From positions 1 through 43,091 of the forward strand of contig JANYDI010000058.1 of assembly GCA_025363695.1 (NCBI GenBank): a stretch of DNA of 43,091 bases, read 5' to 3'. The notes below the pieces were generated by a model. That model was not told the origin of the DNA. It ran no database searches and saw only the letters and a list, made by a program, of their open reading frames with translations. This stretch comes from Opitutia bacterium (GTDB lineage Bacteria > Verrucomicrobiota > Verrucomicrobiia > Opitutales > JANYDI01). Shown in pieces: positions 7,608 through 15,045 of the stretch. Position 1 is the stretch's first letter. Each line of letters opens with the position of its first letter. The position numbers were made by a program, and so were the translations under genes.

Positions 7608-8699
7608 ATGAATAAACGCGTCACGATCAAAGACCTGGCCCAGGAAGTTGGATTAAGCCTTGGAGCCGTTTCTCAGGCCCTTAACCCTCGAGAAAGCACC
7701 ATTAAAGTACGCGAAGAAACAATACAGCGTGTCCAAGCTGCCGCCCGGAGAATGGGCTATAGGCCTCACGCAGGGGCTAGCTCGATTCGTTCCAAGCATT
7801 TCCAAAACATTGGGTACTTCATGGCCAGTACAGGCATTCCGGACTATGAACCTGTAGGCTATTCCATAGGACTCCATGATGCTGCGCTGGAACACAATTT
7901 TCGCGTCACCTTGATCCGCTTGCCTTCGGGCAAGTTCAAAAACGCCATCTCGCGCGTCTTCAGAGAAGCCCATCTAGACGCCATGGTCATGGTGAATGCC
8001 TCCATCCTTTTTTCGGAATACAAGGACATTCTCCAAACTTCAGATTTTCCAGTCATTTATTTAAACGATAAACAGGATAATAACTCTGTCTACACCGATG
8101 ATATTTTGGGTGCCAAGCGTGCCACAGAACACTTGATCCAGCGCGGTCATCGCAGTATTTATTTTGTCAAAATCAATAATGCTCCTGTAGTAGACCTACA
8201 TTACAGCATTGCCGATCGCATCCAGGGCTACACAGAAGCCATGCATACCGCAAAGCTCAAACCCGTCATCAAAGCCTACACCTACCCGCAACAAGAAGGC
8301 CCCTTGCTTGATGAGCTTTTTGGTCGCGATAAGCCTGAGGCCATTTTAGCTTATTGCGATGCGGATGCCGCCCAGCTCCTAAAGTTTGCTTATCACCAAG
8401 GCCTTCATGCCCCTGAAGACATCGCCATTATGGGCTATAACGACGATATCTTTTCACGCCACTGCTGGGTCACCCTGTCAACCATGCACATCCCCACCTA
8501 CGATATGGCCCAGGCTGCCTTCCGCATGGTTTTAGCTCAAATTGATGAAAATAGCAACGGCCCTACCGACTCCTGCGTCTTTGTCCCAGAACTCATCGTC
8601 CGCGCTTCTACGGAAAGGGAAAAGGAAACGGAAAAGGAGAAGGAAAGGGCCAAGGGGAGCGAGCTCCCCTTGGATCCCCTACAGGTAGCGATTTTGTGA
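7608..8699 (+). CDS. LacI-family transcriptional regulator
   Basis: DNA-binding repressor or activator. The helix-turn-helix covers about residues 5-26 (VTIKDLAQEVGLSLGAVSQA), followed by the hinge (MGYRPHAGASSIRS) and a periplasmic-binding-protein-like sensor domain with IMGYNDDIFSRHCWVTLSTM near the end, as in other family members. The natural end would be at about residue 331 (PELIVRAST). The remaining 32 residues are a charged run of Glu, Lys and Arg from a purine tract, then a translated S1 hairpin and part of S2 of a BAM module, with the stop TGA inside S2. No sugar operon flanks it, so the effector and targets cannot be guessed. Confidence 0.9.
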   Translation: MNKRVTIKDLAQEVGLSLGAVSQALNPRESTIKVREETIQRVQAAARRMGYRPHAGASSIRSKHFQNIGYFMASTGIPDYEPVGYSIGLHDAALEHNFRVTLIRLPSGKFKNAISRVFREAHLDAMVMVNASILFSEYKDILQTSDFPVIYLNDKQDNNSVYTDDILGAKRATEHLIQRGHRSIYFVKINNAPVVDLHYSIADRIQGYTEAMHTAKLKPVIKAYTYPQQEGPLLDELFGRDKPEAILAYCDADAAQLLKFAYHQGLHAPEDIAIMGYNDDIFSRHCWVTLSTMHIPTYDMAQAAFRMVLAQIDENSNGPTDSCVFVPELIVRASTEREKETEKEKERAKGSELPLDPLQVAIL

Positions 8700-8771
8700 A
8701 ATACTGCGTATTTCAACAAAATCGCTACCTGGGTAGGCATACAAGGCCACCCTCCGGATCGCGAAGCGATC
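8650..8771. repeat. BAM hairpin module
   Basis: S1 at 8650 (GGGGAGC/GCTCCCC), inner CCTTG, S2 with CAGGTAGCGATTTTG and an AAATACTGCGTATTT apex, distal CAAGG, S3 GATCGCGAAGCGATC ending 8771. The LacI-family gene is translated through S1 into S2. Confidence 0.9.
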
Positions 8772-8803
8772 GAACTTAGAAAATTTAAGCATTTATCAAG
8801 CTG

Positions 8804-9014
8804 CACATAAGGAGGCCTGAAGGGCCGGCAGATCGTAGCCCAGGGCGTAAGCCCTGGGTCCGGGATGGAAAATAAACCGGAGCCCTGTAAGGGCGGCACT
8901 AAAAATTTGAATAGGAGTGTCGCCCCTGTAGGGCTCAAAATCTTTTTTTACCGTAAACCCAGGGCTTACGCCCTGGGCTGTCATCTGCCGGCCCTTCAGG
9001 CCTCCTTAAGTGTG
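8804..9014. repeat. E-type nested palindrome (complete)
   Basis: Outer arms CACATAAGGAGGCCTGAAGG and its complement, second arms each themselves palindromic (CCCAGGGCGTAAGCCCTGGG), and inner arms GAGCCCTGTAAGGG / CCCCTGTAGGGCTC. The three nested stems could form one 211-bp cruciform. Open frames inside are spurious. Confidence 0.85.
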
Positions 9015-9036
9015 GTTTGTTGTTATACAAAAAATA

Positions 9037-9137
9037 CAATACGATCATTTTGGTGTGATTGCCCCTTGGCCGCCGAAGCCTTTAGGCGTAGGCTGGCTGA
9101 CAAGCATTCGCCCCTTCAGGGCTCTCATTTTGTGGTT
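9037..9137. repeat. E-type element remnant
   Basis: Only a right-hand outer arm is clear (GACAAGCATTCGCCCCTTCA, then CTCATTTTGTGGTTTG). It is joined to a TTGGCCGCCGAAGCC / AGGCTGGCT stretch that recurs at about 13587-13621. It looks like a decayed, recombined element. Confidence 0.55.
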
Positions 9138-9186
9138 TGAATAAATAATTACATCGAATAGAATTCAACTCAAAGAGATTAAAGTC

Positions 9187-9313
9187 GATCCCTTCGGGAT
9201 CTGTGGGGCGCCTTAGTATATACTTCCCGATAGGCAATTTTACCAAAATGCGCTAGCATTTTGTAAAATTGCCTATCGGAAAGGGGATCCTAAGGGGAGC
9301 GAGCTCCCCTTGG
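9187..9313. repeat. BAM hairpin module (reverse)
   Basis: S3 GATCCCTTCGGGATC at 9187, distal CCTTAG, S2 with CCGATAGGCAATTTT, then GGATCCTAAGG and S1 ending in CCTTGG at 9313. The outer S1 arm carries the CCTTGG type while inner and distal segments both carry the TAAG type, so covariation follows the inner-distal pair. Confidence 0.9.
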
Positions 9314-9355
9314 CCCTTTTCTTCCCCTTCCTTCCTTCTCGCTTCTCCTTTCCGT

Positions 9356-10027
9356 TTAACTCCGATTACGTGACAGCATGAGCATATAGAGGAGGTTGGC
9401 GAGCGTTGCGACAAAGGCTGCGACGTAGGTCCAGGCGGCGGCATCGAGGGTATCGACGACGCCCTTGAGTTCATCGCGATCGATAATCCCGAGGCCTACG
9501 AGCTGTTTTTTGGCGCGCCTGCTGGCGTCGAACTCGACAGGAAGCGTGACTAGTTGGAATACGGTGAGCACCGAATACACCAGGACGCCCAGTTTGACCA
9601 TGCCCATCATGCCAAAGAAGAAACCGCCGATCATAATCATAGGCAAGAGCCCCGAGGCAAACTGGGTGACGGGAATGAGCATCATGCGCAGCTGCAGGGC
9701 CTTGTAGCCGACTTTGTGCTGAATGGCATGACCGGCCTCGTGGGCAGCCACGCCTAGGGCGGCCAGGTTGGTACCGGAGTAATTTTCGCGGCTTAAACGC
9801 AAGCACCTACTGATCGGGTCATAGTGGTCTGAGAGGTGCCCGGGAATGGCTTCGATGCGCACATCGTCGATGCCATAGCTGCGCATAACGGCCATAGCGG
9901 CGTCGTGGCCGCTGAGGCCTCCTCGCGAAGGCACGCGCTTATATTTAGTGTAGGTCGACCCCACACGCATTTGCGCCCAAAGCCCCAGCACGAGTGGTAT
10001 AATAATAAGTACCATGTAAAGCATCAT
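9356..10027 (-). CDS. membrane zinc metallopeptidase, YugP family
   Basis: Integral-membrane neutral zinc peptidase of the Zn_peptidase_2 (YugP) family, 223 residues from ATG at 10027 (an upstream in-frame TTG would overlap the -10 region). It shows an N-terminal helix, the zinc motif AAHEAGHAIQH, a central pair of hydrophobic segments (LLPMIMIGGFFFGMMGMV), the family sequence LPVEFDASRRAKKQL and a terminal helix. Substrates are not known for the family; it is often discussed with envelope protein turnover. A promoter-like TTGACA-17-TTGAAT ends 9 nt before the ATG. The gene stands alone between a BAM module and the DAHP synthase gene. Confidence 0.9.
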   Translation of the reverse strand: MMLYMVLIIIPLVLGLWAQMRVGSTYTKYKRVPSRGGLSGHDAAMAVMRSYGIDDVRIEAIPGHLSDHYDPISRCLRLSRENYSGTNLAALGVAAHEAGHAIQHKVGYKALQLRMMLIPVTQFASGLLPMIMIGGFFFGMMGMVKLGVLVYSVLTVFQLVTLPVEFDASRRAKKQLVGLGIIDRDELKGVVDTLDAAAWTYVAAFVATLANLLYMLMLSRNRS

Positions 10028-10036
10028 AATTCCCGC

Positions 10037-10065
10037 ATTCAAGCGCGTTCTTCCCCCGATGTCAA
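10037..10065 (-). promoter_or_regulatory. candidate promoter of the YugP-family gene
   Basis: On the minus strand TTGACA (10065-10060), 17-nt spacer, TTGAAT (10042-10037), then 9 nt to ATG 10027. The perfect -35 and the short distance suggest a leader of only a few bases. Confidence 0.5.
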
Positions 10066-10083
10066 CAGTATTTTATGAAATTT

Positions 10084-11085
10084 TTAATTAAAACAGGTTC
10101 TTAACAGCGCCTCCGTTTCCTGCCAACCCAAGCAAGCATCGGTGACGCACAGGCCGTAGGCCAGCTCGGAGCCATAGGGGGCTTGGTTGCCGCTATGCAA
10201 AAAGCTTTCGAGCATAAACCCGAGCACATGGGCGTTGGGGCGCTGCAGTTTACGCAGGACCTCGACTTGGGAGTGGGGGTCCTTGCCGCTGTTGCCATGG
10301 GCGCAATCTACGAGGACGCGTTTGGGCAAATGCAGCTCCTGCAGCGCTTTGGCAGCCTTTTGGAGTTGCTCGTTTGAGGCATTGGGCCCGTTGCGGCCTC
10401 CACGCAGAACCAAATGGCCATCGAGCTGTCCAAGCGTGCGTTGGATACAAGGCTGTCCTGTCGGGCTCAAGGACAGGAAGTGCTGCGGTTGTTTAGCAAC
10501 CAATAGGGCGTACAGAGCGCTTTGCAGCTCCCCTGAGGTACTGTTTTTAAACCCAACAGGCATGGGCAAACCAGAAGCCATGCAGCGATGCAGGGACGAC
10601 TGCACCGTACGCGCCCCCACGGCGCTCCAGCTGACAAGATCGGCCAGGTAGTGGGTTGTCAGCGGGTTAATAAATTCCGTAGCTACCGGCAGCCTGAGAG
10701 CCGCCAAGCGGCACAATAGCTGCCGTGCCAGTGCTAGGCCGTCATCGATTTGGTAACTATGATCCAGATACGGATCCGACAAAAGCCCTTGCCAACCGCT
10801 ATGCGTGCGTGGCTTTTCAAAGTAAGTACGCATCACCAAAAAAGCCCTTGGCTCCAGCTTGTCCGCCAAGGCCTTAAGGCGCAGAGCATAATCGTAAGCA
10901 GCCGCACAATCGTGGATAGAGCAGGGGCCCACGATGAGCAAGCGCCTGTCGTCTTGGCCATGAATCAGACGCTGGAGGGTGGCCCTCTGGGCGTCAATCC
11001 AGTAGACATCCTCCTGGCTTAAGGGATAACGCTGCCTGAGCGCTTGCGGCGTTACGAAGCTTTCTGTGTCGATTAAAGAGGTCAA
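10084..11085 (-). CDS. aroF: 3-deoxy-7-phosphoheptulonate (DAHP) synthase, class I
   Basis: Joins phosphoenolpyruvate and erythrose 4-phosphate in the first step of the shikimate pathway. At 333 residues it is slightly shorter than the E. coli AroF/G/H enzymes (about 350). Conserved parts are visible in order: GPCSIHD (metal-binding Cys), YFEKPRT, GARTVQSSLH, PVGFKNSTSG, GPNASNEQL, DCAHGNSGKDP (His ligand), LESFLHSGNQ (Glu ligand) and CVTDACLGWQ (Asp ligand). Feedback residues cannot be assigned by eye. Its start overlaps the end of the upstream FmdB-like gene by 4 nt, so the two are translationally coupled. Confidence 0.95.
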   Translation of the reverse strand: MTSLIDTESFVTPQALRQRYPLSQEDVYWIDAQRATLQRLIHGQDDRRLLIVGPCSIHDCAAAYDYALRLKALADKLEPRAFLVMRTYFEKPRTHSGWQGLLSDPYLDHSYQIDDGLALARQLLCRLAALRLPVATEFINPLTTHYLADLVSWSAVGARTVQSSLHRCMASGLPMPVGFKNSTSGELQSALYALLVAKQPQHFLSLSPTGQPCIQRTLGQLDGHLVLRGGRNGPNASNEQLQKAAKALQELHLPKRVLVDCAHGNSGKDPHSQVEVLRKLQRPNAHVLGFMLESFLHSGNQAPYGSELAYGLCVTDACLGWQETEALLRTCFN

Positions 11086-11408
11086 AGGTGAGGGTTTTTA
11101 AGCGTTTCTGGAGTCTGAGCGCCGGCAGCGCCGGTAGCCTCGGCTATACGATGGTACTGCCCGCTGGCCTTGTCCCGTATATATTTAGTGAAACCAGCTT
11201 TTTCAATGTTTTTTGTGCTCAATCGCGCTTGCGTGCTGCGTTCCGAGTACTGCGTCAGGATGCCAGGAGCCTCCTTATAATAGCGCTGCAGGGGCTGACC
11301 CGTTTCCGGATGATGACTCAAGGGCGCCAAAGCCATCGCATGTTCGATTTCGAAAGGTTCTGACACACCTTCAGCGTTAAGGCAAGTATAGAGATACGTT
11401 GGAGGCAT
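11082..11408 (-). CDS. FmdB-like small protein with decayed zinc ribbon
   Basis: The 108-residue product begins MPPTYLYTCLNAEGVSEPFE, resembling the FmdB/CxxC zinc-ribbon family start (MPxYxYxCxxCGxxFE). Only one Cys is left, and the CPxC pair is replaced by HHPETGQPLQRYY. A similar 'FEIEQ..PLTxxPETG.P' form is, from memory, common in Planctomycetota and Verrucomicrobiota. It therefore probably no longer binds zinc in the classical way. It overlaps the DAHP synthase start by 4 nt, so it is first in a two-gene operon. Function is unknown; a link to aromatic synthesis is only contextual. Confidence 0.7.
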   Translation of the reverse strand: MPPTYLYTCLNAEGVSEPFEIEHAMALAPLSHHPETGQPLQRYYKEAPGILTQYSERSTQARLSTKNIEKAGFTKYIRDKASGQYHRIAEATGAAGAQTPETLKNPHL

Positions 11409-11469
11409 TTTTTTTCTTAAAAATTTTGCTAGGGGTGTGAAGAATTAATAATATAACTATTTATTTAAA

Positions 11470-11534
11470 ACCACAAAATGAGAGGCCTGAAGGGGCGAAT
11501 GCTTGTCAGCCCAGGGCTCTCATTTTGTGGTTTG
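11470..11534. repeat. short E-type element (internal deletion form)
   Basis: Outer arms CCACAAAATGAGAG / CTCTCATTTTGTGG flank one copy of the second arm only (GAAGGGGCGAATGCTTGTCA). The inner stems are missing. Read on the other strand, the flank GATAAATAATTATTTAAAAA matches those of the elements at 36112 and 37510. Confidence 0.75.
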
Positions 11535-11807
11535 TTTTTAAATAATTATTTATCAACCCTAACGGATCCCTTAAAACAGGTTTTAAACTTAATGGTTCAC
11601 GCACCCTAAATTTTCTCTAAAAAAACTTTTTTCCGTTTTTTATTTTTTTGCCGTTTTTTGACTAAATTTTAAAAAAATTTTTTTCGATTTTCAAAAATTT
11701 TACACTTTTTTTCAAAAAAATGCAAGAAAACATCAAAAAACGCGATAAAAGTGCGTTTTAAAATGAATACACAAAATCCCTTCGGAATCGAAATCAATGT
11801 ACCCCCG
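11535..11807. other. gene-free, very AT-rich stretch
   Basis: No credible gene. About 11610-11750 is dominated by runs of T and A, including two TTTTTT(C/G)CCGTTTTTT-like units and AAAATTTTTTTCGATTTTCA. It lies between an E element remnant and a BAM module. No promoter with a good -10 is apparent. It could be a helically weak or strongly bent region. Confidence 0.5.
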
Positions 11808-11927
11808 GATCGCTTCGCGATCTGTGGGGGGCTTAGTATCCCTCCCCGATAGCGATTTTTATAAAATGCTTTGCATTTTTAAAAATCGCTATCGGAGGGG
11901 ATCCTAAGGGGCGCAAGCGCCCCTTAG
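11808..11927. repeat. BAM hairpin module (reverse)
   Basis: S3 GATCGCTTCGCGATC at 11808-11822, distal CTTAG, S2 with CCGATAGCGATTTTT, GGATCC, S1 with GGGGCGC/GCGCCCC ending 11927. It faces the start of the portal gene. Confidence 0.9.
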
Positions 11928-11961
11928 CCCTTAAACCTTAACCAACCATAATCAACCTACC

Positions 11962-13116
11962 ATGAAAACACCGATACGTAACCGTTTTAATCCGATAAAA
12001 AACCTTAACTTGCAAAATCTTGGGCAGTTGCTGGATGATTTTCACGCGGGCTACCTGCACCAGACTGCCCTTGTGTGGGAGGCTATCGAGCGCCGGGACG
12101 ACGTCCTGCAGGGGCTCGTGGCGAAGCGTAAAAAGTCCTTAGCGCGGCTGGACTGGGAAATCGTGTGCTTGGAGGACACGCCTGAGGCGCACGAGCACAA
12201 GGCGTGCTTGAACACGGCCTACCAGAACATCCATGTGGGTAATGCTTACGAGCAAAACGAACAAGGCGGCTTGCGCTTGATGTTGCATCAGATGATGGAT
12301 GCTGTGGGCAAGCGTTATGCGGTGCACAACTTGGTGGTTGAGAAAACCCGGGTTGAGGCGACCTTCGTCCCGCTTTGGTTTTTTGAAAACACCCATGGGC
12401 GCTTGCGCTACGCAGGGGATGACCCTGACAACAGCAGTCAAGCGCTTGAGCCTGGCCACTGGATCATTACTACTGGGGAAGGCCTGATGGAGTCCTCGTC
12501 GATCGCCTACTTGTTCAAGCACCTGCCGTTGCGGGATTGGCTGGTGTATTGCGAACGCAATGGCATGCCTGGCGTCAAAGGCGTTACGGATTTTGCTCCC
12601 GGCTCTCCTCAATGGGAAGCCGCCAAACAAGCTGTGGCGGATTTTGGGGCGGAATTCCATGCCCTCATGTCTCGCGGCACGGATATTGAGCCTATCGACC
12701 TATCCAGTAGCGCGCAATTGCCGTACCCGGCCCTTATTGATCGCATGGATCGCGCTATGATCGCCCTGTGGCGGGGTTCTGACCTGGGCACCTTGTCCCA
12801 CAAAGACGCCACGGGGGCCTCGCTCCAAGCCGATGAAACCGCCCTCATTCAGGAAACCGATGCTGCGCTCATCTCCGAAACCCTCAACCGTCAGCTGGAT
12901 CCCGTCATCCTCGAAAAGACCTTCGGGCCTCAAATCCCCAAAGCCCGCTTTCACTTAAAGCCTCGTGATTGCCGCGATCGCCTAGCCGATGCCCAGCTCT
13001 ACCAAGCCCTCCTCAACATGGGTCTAAACCTCTCACGCTCCGAAATCCTCAAGCGCTTCAGCCTCACCGAAGCCCAAGCCAAGGACACCCTAAGCGCCAA
13101 AAAGTATGAAAATTGA
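11962..13116 (+). CDS. phage Mu gp29-like portal protein (DUF935), orphan
   Basis: The 384-residue product resembles the DUF935 family, whose Mu member gp29 is the portal through which DNA enters the capsid. Family-like stretches are the early AIERRDDVLQGLVAKRKKSLARLDWEI region, KYAVHNLVVE-type sequence at RYAVHNLVVEKT, a WLVYCERNGMPGVKGV core, ALWRGSDLGTLSH, and a C-terminal ETLNRQLDPVILEKTFGP. Mu gp29 is longer (about 510 residues), so the C-terminal third is shortened. No terminase, protease, capsid or tail gene lies on either side. The frame is intact and the composition is like its neighbours, so it is either a recent prophage leftover or a retained domesticated gene. It is bracketed by BAM modules, with E elements downstream. 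Confidence 0.8.
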   Translation: MKTPIRNRFNPIKNLNLQNLGQLLDDFHAGYLHQTALVWEAIERRDDVLQGLVAKRKKSLARLDWEIVCLEDTPEAHEHKACLNTAYQNIHVGNAYEQNEQGGLRLMLHQMMDAVGKRYAVHNLVVEKTRVEATFVPLWFFENTHGRLRYAGDDPDNSSQALEPGHWIITTGEGLMESSSIAYLFKHLPLRDWLVYCERNGMPGVKGVTDFAPGSPQWEAAKQAVADFGAEFHALMSRGTDIEPIDLSSSAQLPYPALIDRMDRAMIALWRGSDLGTLSHKDATGASLQADETALIQETDAALISETLNRQLDPVILEKTFGPQIPKARFHLKPRDCRDRLADAQLYQALLNMGLNLSRSEILKRFSLTEAQAKDTLSAKKYEN

Positions 13117-13136
13117 AGGGAAAGTAAAGGGAAGGG

Positions 13137-13260
13137 CTAAGGGGCGCTTGCGCCCCTTAGGATCCCCTACCGATAGGCGATTTTCAAAAATGCTAGCGCA
13201 TTTTATAAAAATCGCCTATCGGGAAGGTATACTAAGCCCCCTCCGGATCGCTTCGCGATC
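13137..13260. repeat. BAM hairpin module
   Basis: S1 GGGGCGCTTGCGCCCC at 13137, GGATCC, S2 with CCGATAGGCGATTTT and apex AAATGCTAGCGCATTTT, distal CTAAG, S3 GATCGCTTCGCGATC ending 13260. Confidence 0.9.
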
Positions 13261-13294
13261 GTCAAAACAAAATATGGTTATGTATTTATTCAAA

Positions 13295-13520
13295 CCACAC
13301 ATAAGGAGGCCTGAAGGGCCGGCAGATACGTAGCCCAGGGCGTAAGCCCTGGGTTTATGGGTGAAAAAGATTTTGAGCCCTACAGGGGCGACACTCACAC
13401 TTTCTGAAATTTTCTTGAGTGCCGCCCTTACAGGGCTCTGGTCTATTTTCCATGCCAAACCCAGGGCTTACGCCCTGGGCTACGATCTGCCGGCCCTTCA
13501 GGCCTCCCATAGTGTGATTT
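13295..13520. repeat. E-type nested palindrome (complete)
   Basis: Outer arms CCACACATAAGGAGGCCTGA / TCAGGCCTCC...GTGTG, palindromic second arms CCCAGGGCGTAAGCCCTGGG and its inverted copy, inner arms GAGCCCTACAGGGGCGACACT / GTGCCGCCCTTACAGGGCTC (shown in part). Confidence 0.85.
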
Positions 13521-13573
13521 GAATGAATGACTTAAGCTTAAACTAAAATGAGGACACGCCCTATTTAATCAAA

Positions 13574-13760
13574 CCACACTTTGCCCCGTGGCCGCCGTAG
13601 CCACTTGGCGAAGGCTGGCTGGGTTTACGGGTAAAAAACAAACCAGAGCCCTACAGGGGCGATTCATTAAAATGTATCAAATTTATCTAGAAATTAAAAA
13701 TATGCCTTATATCAGCTTTAGAGAATCGCCCCTGTAGAGCTCTAGGCTCTGTGAAGGAAA
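13574..13760. repeat. decayed E-type element
   Basis: The inner stem is intact (GAGCCCTACAGGGGCGATTC / GAATCGCCCCTGTAGAGCTC), but the outer parts are replaced by a TTGCCCCGTGGCCGCCGTAG / GAAGGCTGGCTGGG stretch also seen at about 9060. Confidence 0.65.
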
Positions 13761-13795
13761 ATTTTTGTAATGTGAACAATTAAGCTATCCAACAA

Positions 13796-14022
13796 ACCAC
13801 ACATAAGGAGGCCTGAAAGGCCGGCAGATATGTAGCCCAGGGCGTAAGCCCTGGGTCTGTAGGTTAAAAAAGATTTAGAGCCCTACAGGGGCGACACTCA
13901 CACTTTCTGAAATTTTCTTAAGTGCCGCCCTTGCAGGGCTCAGGTTTATTTTCCAACCAAAACCCAGGGCTTACGCCCTGGGCTACATATCTGCCAGCCT
14001 TTCAGGCCTCCTTAAGTGCGTT
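13796..14022. repeat. E-type nested palindrome (complete)
   Basis: Same layout and outer-arm subtype as the element at 13295, with arms AAGGAGGCCTGAAAGGCCGG and GTAAGCCCTGGG. Loop sequences around the inner stem (CACTTTCTGAAATTTTCTTA) are nearly the same as in that copy, so these two are close relatives. Confidence 0.85.
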
Positions 14023-14097
14023 TTAAATAAATAGTTATATTATTATTTGATCACAGCGCCTAATTTTTTATTTTTTTTAAAAAACTCAAAGAAAAAC

Positions 14098-14126
14098 TTG
14101 ACGCGCCCTATAGCTTTCTGTAAAAT
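14098..14126 (+). promoter_or_regulatory. promoter of rplY
   Basis: TTGACG at 14098-14103, exact 17-nt spacer, TAAAAT at 14121-14126. The predicted start at about 14133 gives a leader of about 113 nt, long enough for a regulatory structure. The leader contains GTTGCGGCCAGCCACAAAAA, similar to the leader at 38215. Confidence 0.65.
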
Positions 14127-14245
14127 GTATAGACGAGGACGAGTTGCGGCCAGCCACAAAAACCTCCTCCCCCTTTTTGCCCCAAAGATTTTTGTTGCAT
14201 TTTGCCTAACGGGCATTATTGTCCGCCAAGAGAAGTAATTTTGAA

Positions 14246-14905
14246 ATGAAAAAGCTGACCTTAGCTGTAGTCAATAGAGATAAGTCTGGCAGTTGCTGGG
14301 CGAGACGTTTTAGGCGTGATGGCCGGATTCCTGCCGTGCTGTATGGCAAGTCTGGGAATCGTTTGCTCACGGTGAGTGAGGTCCAGTTCCTTCAACTCAA
14401 GAAGGAAATGGGCGGCCGTACGGCCCTTATCGAGGTGACGGATGAAAAGAACCATCGCATGCTGACCCTCATTCAGGGCATTCAGGCGCACACGCTTTCA
14501 CGCAAACTGCTGAATGTAGACTTTCATGAAGTGGATCCCAATGAGCCCGTGAACTTTACTTCCGTGGTGCACATCAAGGGTGACGCTCCTGGCGTACGCA
14601 GCGAAGGAGGCATGCTGGAAGTGCATGCCCATGAACTCCACGTGAAGGCGCTTCCGGAGTGCATTCCGGAGTTTTTGGAGGTTGACGTCAGTGCGCTCGT
14701 TCTGGGAGGCAGGATTTGCGTGCGAGACCTGCCTGCCATGAAGGGGGTAAGCATTGTCGGGGATCCCGATCAGGTGGTGGTTTCCTGTCAGGCTCCACGT
14801 GCAGGCGGAGGAGACACGGAAGCGAAAGCTGAAGCCGCTCCAGTTGTGGTAGCACCGACAGCGGCTCCGGCGAAGGCAGCCGGTCCGGCCAAGCCCAAGA
14901 GCTAA
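14246..14905 (+). CDS. rplY: 50S ribosomal protein bL25 (TL5/Ctc type)
   Basis: Binds 5S rRNA in the large subunit. The long 219-residue Ctc/TL5 form has the N-terminal 5S-binding barrel (SWARRFRRDGRIPAVLYGK-like region), the second domain (NVDFHEVDPNEPV, VPEFLEVDVS-like sequence) and a low-complexity Ala/Pro/Lys tail. ATG 14246 is chosen over a TTG 27 nt upstream because AAGAGAAG sits 10 nt before it, one of the few good Shine-Dalgarno sequences here, and because homologues start MKKLTL. It precedes pth, as in many bacteria, and is separated from it by a BAM module. Confidence 0.93.
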   Translation: MKKLTLAVVNRDKSGSCWARRFRRDGRIPAVLYGKSGNRLLTVSEVQFLQLKKEMGGRTALIEVTDEKNHRMLTLIQGIQAHTLSRKLLNVDFHEVDPNEPVNFTSVVHIKGDAPGVRSEGGMLEVHAHELHVKALPECIPEFLEVDVSALVLGGRICVRDLPAMKGVSIVGDPDQVVVSCQAPRAGGGDTEAKAEAAPVVVAPTAAPAKAAGPAKPKS

Positions 14906-14907
14906 AC

Positions 14908-15029
14908 GATCCCGAAGGGATCTGAGACGGCCTTAGTATGTCCTCCCAGGGTGCGATTTTATTAAAATGCATCGCATTTTATAAAATCGCACCCTGTAGG
15001 GGATCCTAAGGGGTGCCAGCACCCCTTAG
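14908..15029. repeat. BAM hairpin module (reverse)
   Basis: S3 GATCCCGAAGGGATC begins 2 nt after the rplY stop codon. Then come distal CTTAG, S2 with CAGGGTGCGATTTTATT, GGATCC and S1 GGGGTGCCAGCACCCC ending 15029. S1 faces pth. Confidence 0.9.
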
Positions 15030-15045
15030 CCCTTTATTCATCACT

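Noticed and set aside
8804..9014. Insertion sequence with a transposase
   Set aside because: No frame in any E, P or BAM element resembles a transposase; if mobile they depend on a protein encoded elsewhere.
8796..9140. Open reading frames across the E element (both strands, 60-90 codons)
   Set aside because: They read inverted-repeat arms and recur in altered frames at every E copy; no start signals or protein-like composition.
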